Below are positions 9,523-18,397 of a stretch of DNA of 64,000 nucleotides, one piece after another. Source of the stretch: Nocardia tenerifensis NBRC 101015 (lineage in GTDB: Bacteria > Actinomycetota > Actinomycetes > Mycobacteriales > Mycobacteriaceae); assembly GCF_000308715.1 (NCBI RefSeq), contig NZ_BAGH01000184.1:45539-109538 (forward strand), written 5' to 3'. The notes under the pieces are model-generated. The model ran no database searches. It saw nothing but the letters and a program-made list of their open reading frames with translations, and was not told the origin of the DNA. Position 1 is the first letter of the stretch. The number at the start of each line of letters is the position of its first letter. The position numbers and the translations under genes were made by a program.

Positions 9523-11100
9523 ATGACCGAAATCAGCGCCGAACCACGGGGTTCGGCTGAACTCGAGGTCGTCAACCCGGCGACGGGAGTCCGCATCGGC
9601 ACCGCGCCGGTGCTGGACGCCGCCGAGGTGGCCGCCCTCGCCGAGCGTGGGCGAAAGGCTCAACTCGCCTGGCAGGCACTGGGTTTCGATGGCCGCGCGG
9701 TGGTGTTCCGCCGTATGCAGCAGTGGATGGCCGACCATGCCGATGAAATCCTGGAAGCGGTGCAGGCCGAGACCGGCCGGGTTTTCGAGGACAGCGTGCT
9801 CGAATTGGCGTATCCGCTGACCGCGCTGGGCCATTGGGCGGACAATTCCGGAAAGTACTTGCGTAGCAAGCGAATCGCACAGACATCGCCGTTCGTGCTG
9901 GGTAAGAAGATGCGCGCGCACTATGTGCCGCACGGCCTGGTGGGAATCATCGCGCCATGGAACTTTCCGATCACCATCGGATTCGGGGATTCCATTCCCG
10001 CGCTGGCCGCCGGGAATGCGGTGATCCTGAAACCCTCGGAAATCACCCCGCTGTCCATCGAGATCGTCCGGCGCGGTCTCATCGAATGCGGTATGCCGCG
10101 CGCGGTCTTCCAGGTCGCGACCGGTGCCGGCGCAACCGGTGCCGCCGTGGTCGATGTCGTGGACATGGTCATGTTCACCGGGTCGACGGCGACCGGTCGC
10201 AAGATCGGCGCACAGGCCGCGCAACGGCTGATCCCGGTCTCGCTGGAACTCGGCGGCAAGGATCCGATGATCGTGCTGGCGGACGCCAATATCGAACGTG
10301 CCGCCAATCTCGCGGTGTTCGGGGCGAACGTCAACAGTGGTCAGGTGTGTCTGTCCACCGAGCGCTTCTACGTCGAAGCGCCGGTGTACGACGAATTCGT
10401 CGCTCGCGTCGTGGCGAAGGTGAAAGCGCTGCGGCAGGGTGTGCCCGTCGCACCGGGCGCGGTCGATGTCGGCGCGATCATCACCGAGGCGCAGGTCGGG
10501 ATCATCGATGCGCAGGTCCGTGATGCGCAGGCCAAGGGCGCGCGGGTGCTGGTGGGTGGAAAGCCCGTCACCGATGGTCCGGGCCGCTTCTATCAGCCGA
10601 CCGTGCTGGTGGGCGTGGATCATTCGATGACCTGTATGACAGAGGAAACCTTCGGGCCGCTGATCCCCATCATGAAGGTCGCCGACGCGGAGGAAGCCGT
10701 GCGGCTGGCCAATGACTCGAAATACGGTCTCGCCGCGACGATCATGACCCGGGACCACAAGCGCGGAGAGCGGCTGGCCCGGCGGATCGAGGCCGGCTCG
10801 GTCTCGGTCAACGACATGCTGACCCACTGTTTCGCACTCGGCCTGCCGATGGGCGGGGTCAAGACCTCCGGCATCGGGACCCGCCACGGTGCGGACGGCA
10901 TCCGCAAGTTCTGTAAGAAGCAAGCGGTGCTGGTCGCGCGCTCGTTCCCGAACCGGGACGTGCACTTCTATCCGACCGATGCGCGGATCTCACCCAAGCT
11001 GCTCAAAGCCGTCCAGTTGCTGTACGGCACGGCGGGCAAGGTCGCGAATTTGCGGCCCCGCGCACGGCTGGCCGCCCGCAAGGTGAGTCGAATCGACTGA
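9523..11100 (+). CDS. NAD(P)-dependent aldehyde dehydrogenase, second (succinic-semialdehyde-type)
   Basis: The 525-aa enzyme has PWNFPITIGFGDSIPALAAG, SLELGGKDPM with the general-base Glu and NSGQVCLSTER with the catalytic Cys. It diverges strongly from the first ALDH and has a basic C-terminal tail (about 60 extra residues). Two starts are possible: an ATG at 9490 overlapping the previous stop by one base, or the ATG at 9523, which has AAGGA at a good distance and is preferred. Two ALDHs in one operon suggest two aldehyde substrates or two oxidation steps. Confidence 0.9.
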   Translation: MTEISAEPRGSAELEVVNPATGVRIGTAPVLDAAEVAALAERGRKAQLAWQALGFDGRAVVFRRMQQWMADHADEILEAVQAETGRVFEDSVLELAYPLTALGHWADNSGKYLRSKRIAQTSPFVLGKKMRAHYVPHGLVGIIAPWNFPITIGFGDSIPALAAGNAVILKPSEITPLSIEIVRRGLIECGMPRAVFQVATGAGATGAAVVDVVDMVMFTGSTATGRKIGAQAAQRLIPVSLELGGKDPMIVLADANIERAANLAVFGANVNSGQVCLSTERFYVEAPVYDEFVARVVAKVKALRQGVPVAPGAVDVGAIITEAQVGIIDAQVRDAQAKGARVLVGGKPVTDGPGRFYQPTVLVGVDHSMTCMTEETFGPLIPIMKVADAEEAVRLANDSKYGLAATIMTRDHKRGERLARRIEAGSVSVNDMLTHCFALGLPMGGVKTSGIGTRHGADGIRKFCKKQAVLVARSFPNRDVHFYPTDARISPKLLKAVQLLYGTAGKVANLRPRARLAARKVSRID

Positions 11101-11174
11101 CCTACACCGTGATTGGTGAACATCTCGCGCCCTCGGCGCATGGAAACAGGCACTGTATACAAGGGAGTTACAGC

Positions 11175-12137
11175 ATGCCCAGAAGCCTCTGCGGCCAGAC
11201 TCTGCGGTTCGCGCCGGAGAATTACGCGTTCGGACCGTTCCGGCATCCCGTTCCCCGCAGCCGGTCGATCATTCTGTCGGCCGACGGCACCGCCCTGCAC
11301 GTCCGCGAATACGGCGACCCCGCCGCGGAACCGATTGTGCTGGTGCACGGCTGGGCGGCGGCGATCGAATTCTGGAACGCGCAGATCAACGAGCTATCCG
11401 GGGCGTACCGGGTGATCGCCTTCGATCAACGCGGCCACGGTCGCAGCGAAGCCGGGTGGCGGGCCTACAGCGCCGATGTCCTGGCAGAGGACCTCGCCGC
11501 GGTGCTGGAGGCGACCGTGGACCCCGCGCTGCCCGCCACGCTGGTGGGTCACAGCATGGGTGGCGCCACCATTCTCGCCTGGGCGCAACGGTTTCCCGAG
11601 CTGGTGGGACGGTACGCGGTGTCGGCGCTGCTGGCCAATACCGCGACCGGTCTGTCCGAAGGGCGTGCGGGAATGTCGCGACGGCAGGATTTCGGCACCC
11701 GGCTGCTCACCTCGGCGGCGGTTGCGCCGCTGCCCGCCCCGCCTCGGTTTCTGACCCGGTCGCTGTACCGCAGGCTCGCGCTGACGTCCGCCGCATCGCC
11801 CGAGCTGGTGGAGTTCGGGCAGCGCATCAGTAACAGCTGCTCGCCGCGTGTCCGCAGCCGCTGGGCGAAAGTCCTGCAGAGCGTGGAGCTTTCCGCCGGC
11901 GTGCGGGCATTGCAGGTGCCGACCACGGTCCTCTACGGACTGCGGGACGGCCTGCTGCCGCCGAGCGAGTCTATGCGCACGGCGGAGCTGGTCCGGGCCG
12001 AGGGCCAGCTGGAGCGAGTCGTCGAACTGCCGGACAGCGGGCACGCCAGCAATATGCAGGCGATCGAGGAATTCAATGCCGAGATCATCCACCTGCGCGA
12101 AATGTGGAGCCGCCCAGTGGGTTTGACGGGATGGTGA
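11175..12137 (+). CDS. Alpha/beta-fold hydrolase
   Basis: A 320-aa esterase/lipase-like protein. The oxyanion loop is VLVHGWAAAIEFW, the strand after it gives AFDQRGHGRSE, the nucleophile elbow is LVGHSMGGAT, a likely acid is in VLYGLRDGLLPP and the His is in PDSGHASN. The ATG at 11175 follows AAGGGAG, so it is preferred to the in-frame start at 11109. It is the fourth gene of the adh operon. It could cleave an ester so as to release the alcohol substrate; this is inference. Confidence 0.85.
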   Translation: MPRSLCGQTLRFAPENYAFGPFRHPVPRSRSIILSADGTALHVREYGDPAAEPIVLVHGWAAAIEFWNAQINELSGAYRVIAFDQRGHGRSEAGWRAYSADVLAEDLAAVLEATVDPALPATLVGHSMGGATILAWAQRFPELVGRYAVSALLANTATGLSEGRAGMSRRQDFGTRLLTSAAVAPLPAPPRFLTRSLYRRLALTSAASPELVEFGQRISNSCSPRVRSRWAKVLQSVELSAGVRALQVPTTVLYGLRDGLLPPSESMRTAELVRAEGQLERVVELPDSGHASNMQAIEEFNAEIIHLREMWSRPVGLTGW

Positions 12138-12158
12138 CGTGAGGGGCGTGAGGGAGAG

Positions 12159-13211
12159 ATGACCGTTCGGATGATCAGCGGGTGGACCGAGATCGTCGAT
12201 CTGCCCGCGCTCGGCCGGTGGATGGATGCGCAGGGACTGCCCGAGGGGGAGATCACCGACCTCGCTCCGCTGGGCGGCGGCACACAGAACGTCATGTTGC
12301 GGTTCGCACGCGGCGACCGTGACTATGTCATGCGCCGCGCGCCGAAACATCCCCGGCCGGCGAGCAATGCGGTGCTGCGCCGGGAGGCGCGACTGCTCGG
12401 CGCGCTGCGGGACACCGATGTGATCGCACCACGGGTGATCGCGGCCTGCACGGACGAATCCATGCTGGGTGGCTCGGTGTTCTATCTGATGGAACCGGTG
12501 GACGGCTTCAATCCGGGTACGGAATTGCCCGACCTGCATGCCGGTGACGGGTCGGTGCGGCACTCGATGGTGCTGTCGGCAGTGGAGGGCATCGCCAAGC
12601 TCGGCAACGTCGACTACGCAGCCTTGGGCTTGGCCGATTTCGGCAAGCCCGACGGTTTTGTGGAGCGCCAGGTGTCGCGGTGGCTGCGCGAGCTCGAGGG
12701 CTACCGTAGGAACGACGACTACGCCGGACCGGATATCCCGCATCTGGACAGCGTCGCGCGGTGGCTGGAGAACAACCTGCCGCGCAGTTGGCGTCCCGGC
12801 ATCATGCACGGCGACTGCCACCTGGCCAACATGATGTTCCATTGGGACGGGCCGGAGTTGGCGGCCATGGTCGACTGGGAGATGTCCACCATCGGTGATC
12901 CCCTCCTGGATCTGGGCTGGCAGATCGCCACCACCCCGGCCGGTGCGGCGGGCGCCGCGGTGACCCCGGCGCTGGCCGCCGCCGGGGGAGTACCGACCGC
13001 CGCGGAGATGGTCGAGCACTACGCGAAGTTCTCCGATCGGGATCTGAGCGCGATCACCTGGTACACCGTGCTCGCGGGATTCAAGCTGGGAATCATCCTG
13101 GAGGGCACGTATGCCCGCGCCGCGGCGGGCAAAGCGCCCCGGGAGATCGGCGACAAACTGCATGGGATCACCGTGCAGTTGTTCGCCGAGGCGGCCGCAC
13201 TCCTCGAGTGA
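12159..13211 (+). CDS. Phosphotransferase-family protein (APH fold, ACAD10-like)
   Basis: The protein-kinase-like APH fold is shown by LAPLGGGTQNVMLRF near the N-terminus, the catalytic loop IMHGDCHLANMMF (HGDxxxxN) and the metal site MVDWEMSTIGDPLLDLGW. Proteins of this kind in actinobacteria usually sit beside acyl-CoA dehydrogenase or ligase genes, and some phosphorylate hydroxyacyl-CoA. It is not an antibiotic kinase by context. It is last in the adh operon, 21 bp after the hydrolase, with GGGAGAG ahead of the ATG. Confidence 0.85.
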   Translation: MTVRMISGWTEIVDLPALGRWMDAQGLPEGEITDLAPLGGGTQNVMLRFARGDRDYVMRRAPKHPRPASNAVLRREARLLGALRDTDVIAPRVIAACTDESMLGGSVFYLMEPVDGFNPGTELPDLHAGDGSVRHSMVLSAVEGIAKLGNVDYAALGLADFGKPDGFVERQVSRWLRELEGYRRNDDYAGPDIPHLDSVARWLENNLPRSWRPGIMHGDCHLANMMFHWDGPELAAMVDWEMSTIGDPLLDLGWQIATTPAGAAGAAVTPALAAAGGVPTAAEMVEHYAKFSDRDLSAITWYTVLAGFKLGIILEGTYARAAAGKAPREIGDKLHGITVQLFAEAAALLE

Positions 13212-13280
13212 GGCCGATTAGCGTCGTGTGCGCGGGTATTCCTCCCGCGCCTGTGAATGCCGGTGTGCACGACGCGATGC

Positions 13281-13317
13281 GTGGGGCGGCGATCCTGATC
13301 GAGGGTCACCGCCCCAC
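13281..13317. terminator. Bidirectional terminator hairpin
   Basis: GTGGGGCGG (13281-13289) and CCGCCCCAC (13309-13317) form a perfect 9-bp GC stem between the convergent APH-fold and fprB genes. Confidence 0.75.
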
Positions 13318-13325
13318 TGCTGTGT

Positions 13326-14975
13326 TCAGCCTCGTGCCGCCCGCACCAGTGCCTGGGTCTCGGTCAGCTTGACCCGAGGCCGGCCCGCCGCCGTGCCCGC
13401 TGCCCGTTCCGCCGCGTCGATGGCGGCCCATCCGTCGCGGCCGACGACCTCGGGCTGACGCCGCGCCACCAGGTCGGCCAGCGCTTCCCGGCCTGCGCGC
13501 GGAGCCTTCAGCTCGCCGGCGACGAAATCGGAGATCAGCTGGTCGACAGTCTCTTTGGAGTCGGTCTTATTGGTGCCGATGACCCCGCGCGGCCCGCGCT
13601 TGATCCATCCGGTCACGTAGACGCCGGGAGTGACACGGCCGCGCTCGTGCGGTACGACACCGCGGGCATGGTCGAACGGCAGCCCGTCGATCGGTTCACC
13701 GCGATAGCCGATCGAGCGCAGCACCAGCCCGGCCGCCAGCGACTCGGTGGAATCGGTCGGTTCGGCCCGCAACCGGTCCGCGTCGCCTACCAGGGCGTTG
13801 CGCACGATTTCCACGGTTTCGGCCCGGTCGTCGCCGATGATCGCGGTCGGAGAAGCCAAGTAGCGGAATACGATTCGCTTGTTCCCGGAGACCGGGAGCC
13901 GGTCGGCGTACTCGCGGGCGAGGTCGACCTTCAAAACCAGCGACGGCTCGGCCTCCGGATCATCGAGCTGAGCCTGTGTGACGGGATCGAGCACCAGGTC
14001 CTGCTCGTCGACGATGACGTCCACGCCCGGCAGGTGCCCCAGCGCCAGGAACTCCGGAGTGGTGTAGGCCGCCTGCGCCGGGCCGCGCCGGCCCAGCAGG
14101 ACGACCTCGCGAACAGCGCTGTGTCGCAGGGCTTCCAGTGCGTGATCAGCGATATCCGTGGTCGCCAGCTGTTTGGGATCCATGGTGAGAATGCGCGCGA
14201 TATCGAGGGCCACATTGCCGTTGCCGATGATGATCGCGCGTTCGCCGGACAGGTCGAATCGCCGGTCCGAGTACTCGGGATGCCCGTTGTACCAGGCGAC
14301 GAATTCGGTGGCCGAATGGCTGCCCGGCAGATCCTCGCCAGGGATGTCGAGGCGGCGATCGGTGCTCGCGCCCACCGCGTAGATCACCGCGTGGTGGTAC
14401 TCGAGCAGTTCCTCATGCGAGATGTGCTCGCCAACTTCCACATTCAGGTGCATGCGGACGGCATCGCGGCCGAAGCCGATCGTGAAGGCATCGGTCACTG
14501 TCTTGGTGCCCGCGTGGTCGGGAGCCACACCCGCGCGTACGAGACCCCACGGTGTGGGCAGCTTGTCGAATATCTCGACTTCGACATCGGCGCGGGCGCG
14601 CAACTCCAGTGCCGCATAGCAGGCCGCCGGTCCCGCGCCCACAATGGCGACGCGCAGTGTGCCCAATTCCTTGGATGGCCGCGTCTGTACGGGCAGCGGC
14701 GCGAGATCCGCCTCGAGCGGATGCCGCTCGAAGTAGGCGGCGTTGATGTCCCGGTACCGTGCCAGCGAGGCGGTGAGCTCGTCCTCCGGGAAGATCGCCT
14801 GTACCGGGCAGCTGTCGGCGCACGCACCGCAGTCGATGCAGGTATCGGGGTCGATGTAGAGCATTTCGGCCGTGGCGAACTCCGGCTGATCCGGTGTCGG
14901 GCGAATGCAATCCACCGGGCATTCGGCAATGCAGGTGGCGTCGTTGCAGCAGCGCTGCGTGATCACGTAGGCCAT
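13326..14975 (-). CDS. fprB: FprB-like ferredoxin / ferredoxin-NADP+ reductase fusion
   Basis: The first ~70 residues are a ferredoxin domain with two Cys clusters (RCCNDATCIAECPVDC and CIDCGACADSCP). From about residue 108 an adrenodoxin-reductase-like FAD/NADPH protein follows (VAIVGAGPAACYAALEL, TPWGLVRAGVAPDH, IIIGNGNVALDIAR, TGWIKRGPRGVIGTN). It should pass electrons from NADPH to ferredoxins that serve P450s or other redox enzymes. 549 aa fits mycobacterial FprB. The ATG is preceded by GAGGAG. It shares a divergent promoter region and an 18-bp palindrome with the SDR gene. Confidence 0.9.
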   Translation of the reverse strand: MAYVITQRCCNDATCIAECPVDCIRPTPDQPEFATAEMLYIDPDTCIDCGACADSCPVQAIFPEDELTASLARYRDINAAYFERHPLEADLAPLPVQTRPSKELGTLRVAIVGAGPAACYAALELRARADVEVEIFDKLPTPWGLVRAGVAPDHAGTKTVTDAFTIGFGRDAVRMHLNVEVGEHISHEELLEYHHAVIYAVGASTDRRLDIPGEDLPGSHSATEFVAWYNGHPEYSDRRFDLSGERAIIIGNGNVALDIARILTMDPKQLATTDIADHALEALRHSAVREVVLLGRRGPAQAAYTTPEFLALGHLPGVDVIVDEQDLVLDPVTQAQLDDPEAEPSLVLKVDLAREYADRLPVSGNKRIVFRYLASPTAIIGDDRAETVEIVRNALVGDADRLRAEPTDSTESLAAGLVLRSIGYRGEPIDGLPFDHARGVVPHERGRVTPGVYVTGWIKRGPRGVIGTNKTDSKETVDQLISDFVAGELKAPRAGREALADLVARRQPEVVGRDGWAAIDAAERAAGTAAGRPRVKLTETQALVRAARG

Positions 14976-15011
14976 GGCGCTCCTCTGTAGGCGTCTAGTC
15001 GAGCGATTGAC

Positions 15012-15029
15012 TGACCGCCCGTACGGTCA
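15012..15029. promoter_or_regulatory. 18-bp palindromic operator, copy 4 (fprB/SDR divergent promoter)
   Basis: TGACCGCCCGTACGGTCA lies midway between the fprB-like start (14975) and the SDR start (15070), so one site could control both genes. Confidence 0.8.
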
Positions 15030-15069
15030 TAATAATGAGCTACATCGGCGCAGTAGAAAAGAGGGACCG

Positions 15070-15828
15070 ATGGTGAGCGACAACAACGGCGTGCTTGCGG
15101 GTCGTATCGCCCTGATCACCGGCGGCAGCCGGGGCCTGGGCAAAGAGATGGCGCAGGCGTTCGCCGCCGCGGGCGCCGACCTGGTGATCGCCAGCCGGCG
15201 CATCGACGGCTGCCGGGAACTGGCCGCGCGACTGAGCGAGAAGTATGGCTGCCGCGCCCTGCCGGTGGCCGCCAATGTCGGCGATTGGGCCGACTGCGAC
15301 GCGCTGATCGAGGCCGCCTACGCCGAATTCGGCCGGGTCGACGTACTGGTCAACAACGCGGGCATCTCGCCGCTGTACCCGAGCCTGGCCGAGGTGGGGG
15401 AGTCGTTGTTCGACAAGGTGATCGGAGTGAACCTCAAAGGGCCGTTCCGGCTCACGGCGGAAATCGGCACCCGGATGGCCGCGGCGGGCGCCGGGTCGAT
15501 CATCAACATCACCTCGGTGGCCGCCACCCGCTCCGATGTCATCGCGCTGCCGTATTCGGCGGCCAAAGCCGGGTTGAACAACCTCACCGAGGGATTCGCG
15601 CAGGCATTCGGCCCTACCGTGCGGGTCAACGCGATTCAGTGCGGCCCCATCGAAACCGATATCGCCGCCCACTGGCCGGAGGAGTTCCGCGCCCAGTTCG
15701 CCACCACGGTCGCGCTCGGGCGGCCGGGCCGCCCCGACGAGATCATCGGGGCGGCACTGTATTTCGCCTCCGATGCCTCCTCTTTCAATACCGGGTCGAT
15801 TCTGCGCCTCGACGGCGGCATTCGCTGA
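15070..15828 (+). CDS. Short-chain dehydrogenase/reductase (SDR)
   Basis: A classical 252-aa SDR. The cofactor motif is ITGGSRGLGKEM, NNAG is present, and the catalytic Ser-Tyr-Lys set is seen in NITSVAATRSDVIALPYSAAKAG (split here: Ser in NITSV, YSAAK). The C-terminal DGGIR ending is typical. The ATG at 15070 follows AGAGGGA and is the first start that fits the family; the frame is open upstream. It reduces or oxidises an unknown alcohol/ketone. Confidence 0.9.
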   Translation: MVSDNNGVLAGRIALITGGSRGLGKEMAQAFAAAGADLVIASRRIDGCRELAARLSEKYGCRALPVAANVGDWADCDALIEAAYAEFGRVDVLVNNAGISPLYPSLAEVGESLFDKVIGVNLKGPFRLTAEIGTRMAAAGAGSIINITSVAATRSDVIALPYSAAKAGLNNLTEGFAQAFGPTVRVNAIQCGPIETDIAAHWPEEFRAQFATTVALGRPGRPDEIIGAALYFASDASSFNTGSILRLDGGIR

Positions 15829-15944
15829 GCCTCCCACTCACTCCCGGCCGTGACCGGACGCCGACGACCCGCCAACGCATCCAGGGCGCCGACCTCACCG
15901 ACACGGCCGACAAGACGTCCCACGCGTCCCGATCATCCGGCTCC

Positions 15945-16255
15945 CCGTACGAGGGCGCCACCGCATCAAGGCTCAGGACTTCTTCTTCCGCAAGATCGGC
16001 GAAACGGCTGGCCGGGGAGAGGGATTCACCACCGAGCCCCGCCTCCTAGGGACGGCCGTTGCGGACGTGCGCGGGATGGCCGCAGCACTCAGTGGCTCCC
16101 TGGGTGCCGCCGAAGAGCAGCCTGAGGAGATCTACAAGGTCGGAACCGGTTCGGTCCGATTCCTGCGCGCCACCGGCGATTTGCTGGTGGGCTGGTATTG
16201 CCAACGCTGTCCTCGGTCCGCACCGTGCTCGCAGACCAGGACAACGACCCCATGA
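15945..16255 (+). pseudogene. Remnant of a FadE5-like acyl-CoA dehydrogenase (C-terminal part only)
   Basis: Two frames together read PYEGAT, then [15 protein letters not shown], then [20 protein letters not shown] and [20 protein letters not shown], ending in LVGWYCQR. This is the order seen in the C-terminal domain of FadE5-type acyl-CoA dehydrogenases ([16 protein letters not shown]...YKVGLGSVRFL). A frameshift separates the first part from the rest, the catalytic domain is absent, and no start is visible. It lies just after the SDR gene, so an acyl-CoA dehydrogenase was probably once part of this island. Confidence 0.7.
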
Positions 16256-16369
16256 CCCTTGGCATCACCGCATTCTGATCCCCGCAGGGAACTGAGCGAA
16301 CTGTCGCACTCTAACGCCGTCGCGGGGATTCGGATTGCCTGGACACGGCGCGCTCCCCGGGTCGCTTGC

Positions 16370-16387
16370 GGACCGTACAAGCGGTCA
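16370..16387. promoter_or_regulatory. 18-bp palindromic operator, copy 5 (DUF3068 gene, distal)
   Basis: GGACCGTACAAGCGGTCA differs from the consensus mainly in the first base. It lies about 195 bp upstream of the DUF3068 start; the stretch from 16256 to 16369 holds no gene. Confidence 0.7.
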
Positions 16388-16443
16388 GCAGAGCCGTTTT
16401 CTCCACCCGGACGGTCTCTTGCTCGCGAAATCCGTTCGAATAC

Positions 16444-16461
16444 TAGCCAACCGTACGGTCA
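16444..16461. promoter_or_regulatory. 18-bp operator-like site, copy 6 (DUF3068 gene, proximal)
   Basis: The core ACCGTACGGTCA matches the right half well; the left arm is weak. It is 74 bp from copy 5, and may form a pair with it. Confidence 0.55.
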
Positions 16462-16581
16462 GTGTGGTCTACTGCTTGCCTCCGGCTCATCACTGAGTCG
16501 CAGCTCACAGCGATGCGTGGACCGTATAGCCGCTCCTGTCGCGGTTCGCTCGCGCGTCGCCTTCCCGATTCCAGGACCGAA

Positions 16582-17586
16582 ATGATGACAATGCGCCGAT
16601 CCTCCCTCGCCCTCATAGCGGCCGGAGTGCTGCTGATCGCTCTCGCGGGCGTGCTGCGCTTCGCCGTGGTGCCCGCCCTGACGAAGCTGCCGGGCGATAC
16701 CGATACCATCGCGCACTACGAGGGCAGGGCTACGCTGCTGAATTCGAAAGCGCTGCAAAGCGGTGACACCGCGAATGCGTTGATGACCGATGTGCCGATC
16801 ACCGTGGACCGGCACATCTACGTATCGTCCACCACCGGTGATGTCGCCGTGCTGCACGACGATGCCGTGATCAACGGGCCCAACGGGCTGAAAGTCGATC
16901 AGACCCATACTTACGCGCTCGACCGCGTGACGCTCGGGAGCGCGCCCGCGCCCGCGGGCACCGAGGTAGAATCGCACACCGGTCTGACCGTCTCCCTGGC
17001 GCTGGATCCGCCGGCCGATGATTCACAGCGGTACTGGGATTCGGGCACCCAGACGGCAGTTCCGTTGACCTACAAGGGCTCCGACACGGTTCTCGGGCGC
17101 GAGGTGTACCGCTACGAGGTGTCCGCGCAGGGGCCGCTGAAGAATCCCGCGACGCTGCGCACCCTGCCCACCGCGCTGCCGAAGGCCCTTGTCGAACAAC
17201 TGCTTCCGCTGCTGCCCGCCACGCAGCAGGACGCCCTCCGCGGCGGACTGCCGACCCTGCCGGATGTAGTGCCGCTGACCTACACCTCGTCCAATGCGCT
17301 GAATGTGGCAGTCGACCGCAAACTCGGGACACCGATCACCGCCACGCAGCGACAGCAGGTGGTCGCCGGCGTGGAGGTGGGCGGTCAGCGGGTGGACTTG
17401 CTGCCCGTCTCGGCCTTCGATATCAAAACCACCGAAGCATCCGCCAAAGCGAGCGCGGAGCGCGCGAATTCCGCTGCCAACAAGCTGCGACTGGTCGCCG
17501 ATATTGTCCCGCTCGGGTCGATTGCTCTCGGTCTCGTTCTGCTCGTGATCGGTATCGTTCGTCGCCGCCCGGCCGCGCGCGCCTGA
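16582..17586 (+). CDS. DUF3068 / PorA-family membrane protein
   Basis: The 334-aa product has a membrane segment at about residues 8-30, a large extracytoplasmic domain with the DUF3068 patterns (HYEGRATLLNS, ALDRVTLGSAP, LTYKGSDTVLGREVYRYE, LTYTSSNALNVAVDRK), and a second membrane segment near the C-terminus (IVPLGSIALGLVLLVIGIV) followed by Arg residues. The family is called porin-PorA-like, but its function is poorly known. Three ATGs are clustered at 16582, 16585 and 16591 behind AGGA. Two palindromes precede it, so it probably belongs to the lipid regulon. Confidence 0.8.
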   Translation: MMTMRRSSLALIAAGVLLIALAGVLRFAVVPALTKLPGDTDTIAHYEGRATLLNSKALQSGDTANALMTDVPITVDRHIYVSSTTGDVAVLHDDAVINGPNGLKVDQTHTYALDRVTLGSAPAPAGTEVESHTGLTVSLALDPPADDSQRYWDSGTQTAVPLTYKGSDTVLGREVYRYEVSAQGPLKNPATLRTLPTALPKALVEQLLPLLPATQQDALRGGLPTLPDVVPLTYTSSNALNVAVDRKLGTPITATQRQQVVAGVEVGGQRVDLLPVSAFDIKTTEASAKASAERANSAANKLRLVADIVPLGSIALGLVLLVIGIVRRRPAARA

Positions 17587-17605
17587 GCCGGCGGTCCCGC
17601 AACGC

Positions 17606-17639
17606 GAATGGCCGTCCCCAGGGCTGGGGACGGCCATTC
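17606..17639. terminator. Strong bidirectional terminator hairpin
   Basis: GAATGGCCGTCCCCA (17606-17620) and TGGGGACGGCCATTC (17625-17639) form a perfect 15-bp stem with a 4-nt loop between the convergent DUF3068 and tetR genes. Confidence 0.92.
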
Positions 17640-17659
17640 GGTGTCTTCGACGGAATGTC

Positions 17660-18334
17660 TCAGCCTTGACTGGCCGATGCCGCCTCGTGCATGCACTCGT
17701 GCACGATCTTCGGCACGCGGCCGGTCGGATCGGACAGCGCGGTCAGGGTGAATCGGTCGATCAACAGTCCGCCGAGGGTCAGATCGACGAAGGCCGCGCC
17801 GACCTCGTCAGGGGTGCGCCGGCCCTTGGGGTTGAACCAGGTCCACATCCATTGCAGGGAACCGAAGATCTGCAGGGTGGCGAGCCCTTCGTCCACGTCG
17901 CGGAACACGCCCGAGTCGATCCCGGAGCGGATCTCCTGCTGCATCATGCGTTGCACATCGGAGCGGTGCTCGCGGATCTTCAGCATCTCGGGATCGCCTG
18001 CGAGCTGGACGAATTCGCGCTGGCTGGCGATGGTCGCGTCGCGATACTCGACTTGGTAGAAGATGGCCGCGTAGATCATGGCCGCCAGGCGCTCGGCGGG
18101 CGACTGCAGGCGCTCGAAGATAACCTCCAGCTCGCGTTTGCGCTGGGACATGTAGTTGTCCTCGAGCTCGCGCAGCATCTGCGCCTTGGTGCCGAAGTGG
18201 TGCACGATGGTGCCCTTGGACATGCCGAGCTCATTGGCGATATCGCCGAGATTGGTCTGGTCGTAGCCTCGTTCGGCCACATGACGAATGAACGTCTCCA
18301 GTATCAGATCGCGGCGCCCGGGTCGGCCTGCCAC
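17660..18334 (-). CDS. TetR-family repressor, likely master regulator of the lipid island
   Basis: The N-terminal 60 residues are a TetR HTH (ILETFIRHVAERGYDQTN, DIANELGMSKGTIVHHFGTK). The C-terminal domain (residues 75-224) is of the actinobacterial lipid-regulator type and should bind an acyl-CoA or similar ligand. The GTG start at 18334 has a near-ideal AAGGAGGT Shine-Dalgarno. An 18-bp palindrome lies 23 bp upstream, which suggests autorepression, and the same palindrome occurs at most neighbouring promoters. The assignment of this protein to those sites is inference from proximity. Confidence 0.88.
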   Translation of the reverse strand: MAGRPGRRDLILETFIRHVAERGYDQTNLGDIANELGMSKGTIVHHFGTKAQMLRELEDNYMSQRKRELEVIFERLQSPAERLAAMIYAAIFYQVEYRDATIASQREFVQLAGDPEMLKIREHRSDVQRMMQQEIRSGIDSGVFRDVDEGLATLQIFGSLQWMWTWFNPKGRRTPDEVGAAFVDLTLGGLLIDRFTLTALSDPTGRVPKIVHECMHEAASASQG

Positions 18335-18356
18335 TTCGGTACCTCCTTGAAAGACT

Positions 18357-18374
18357 TTACCGCACGGACGGTCA
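18357..18374. promoter_or_regulatory. 18-bp palindromic operator, copy 7 (tetR autoregulation)
   Basis: TTACCGCACGGACGGTCA fits the consensus at 16 of 18 positions. It lies between the tetR start (18334) and the DUF445 gene stop (18398), so it can act only on tetR. A further half site (GGCGGTCA) ends at 18400. Confidence 0.8.
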
Positions 18375-18397
18375 CTTCGACCGTATCACCTGGGCGG

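Noticed and set aside
12159..13211. Antibiotic (aminoglycoside) phosphotransferase
   Set aside because: The fold motif is present, but the closest pattern is the ACAD10-like metabolic group and the operon is catabolic.
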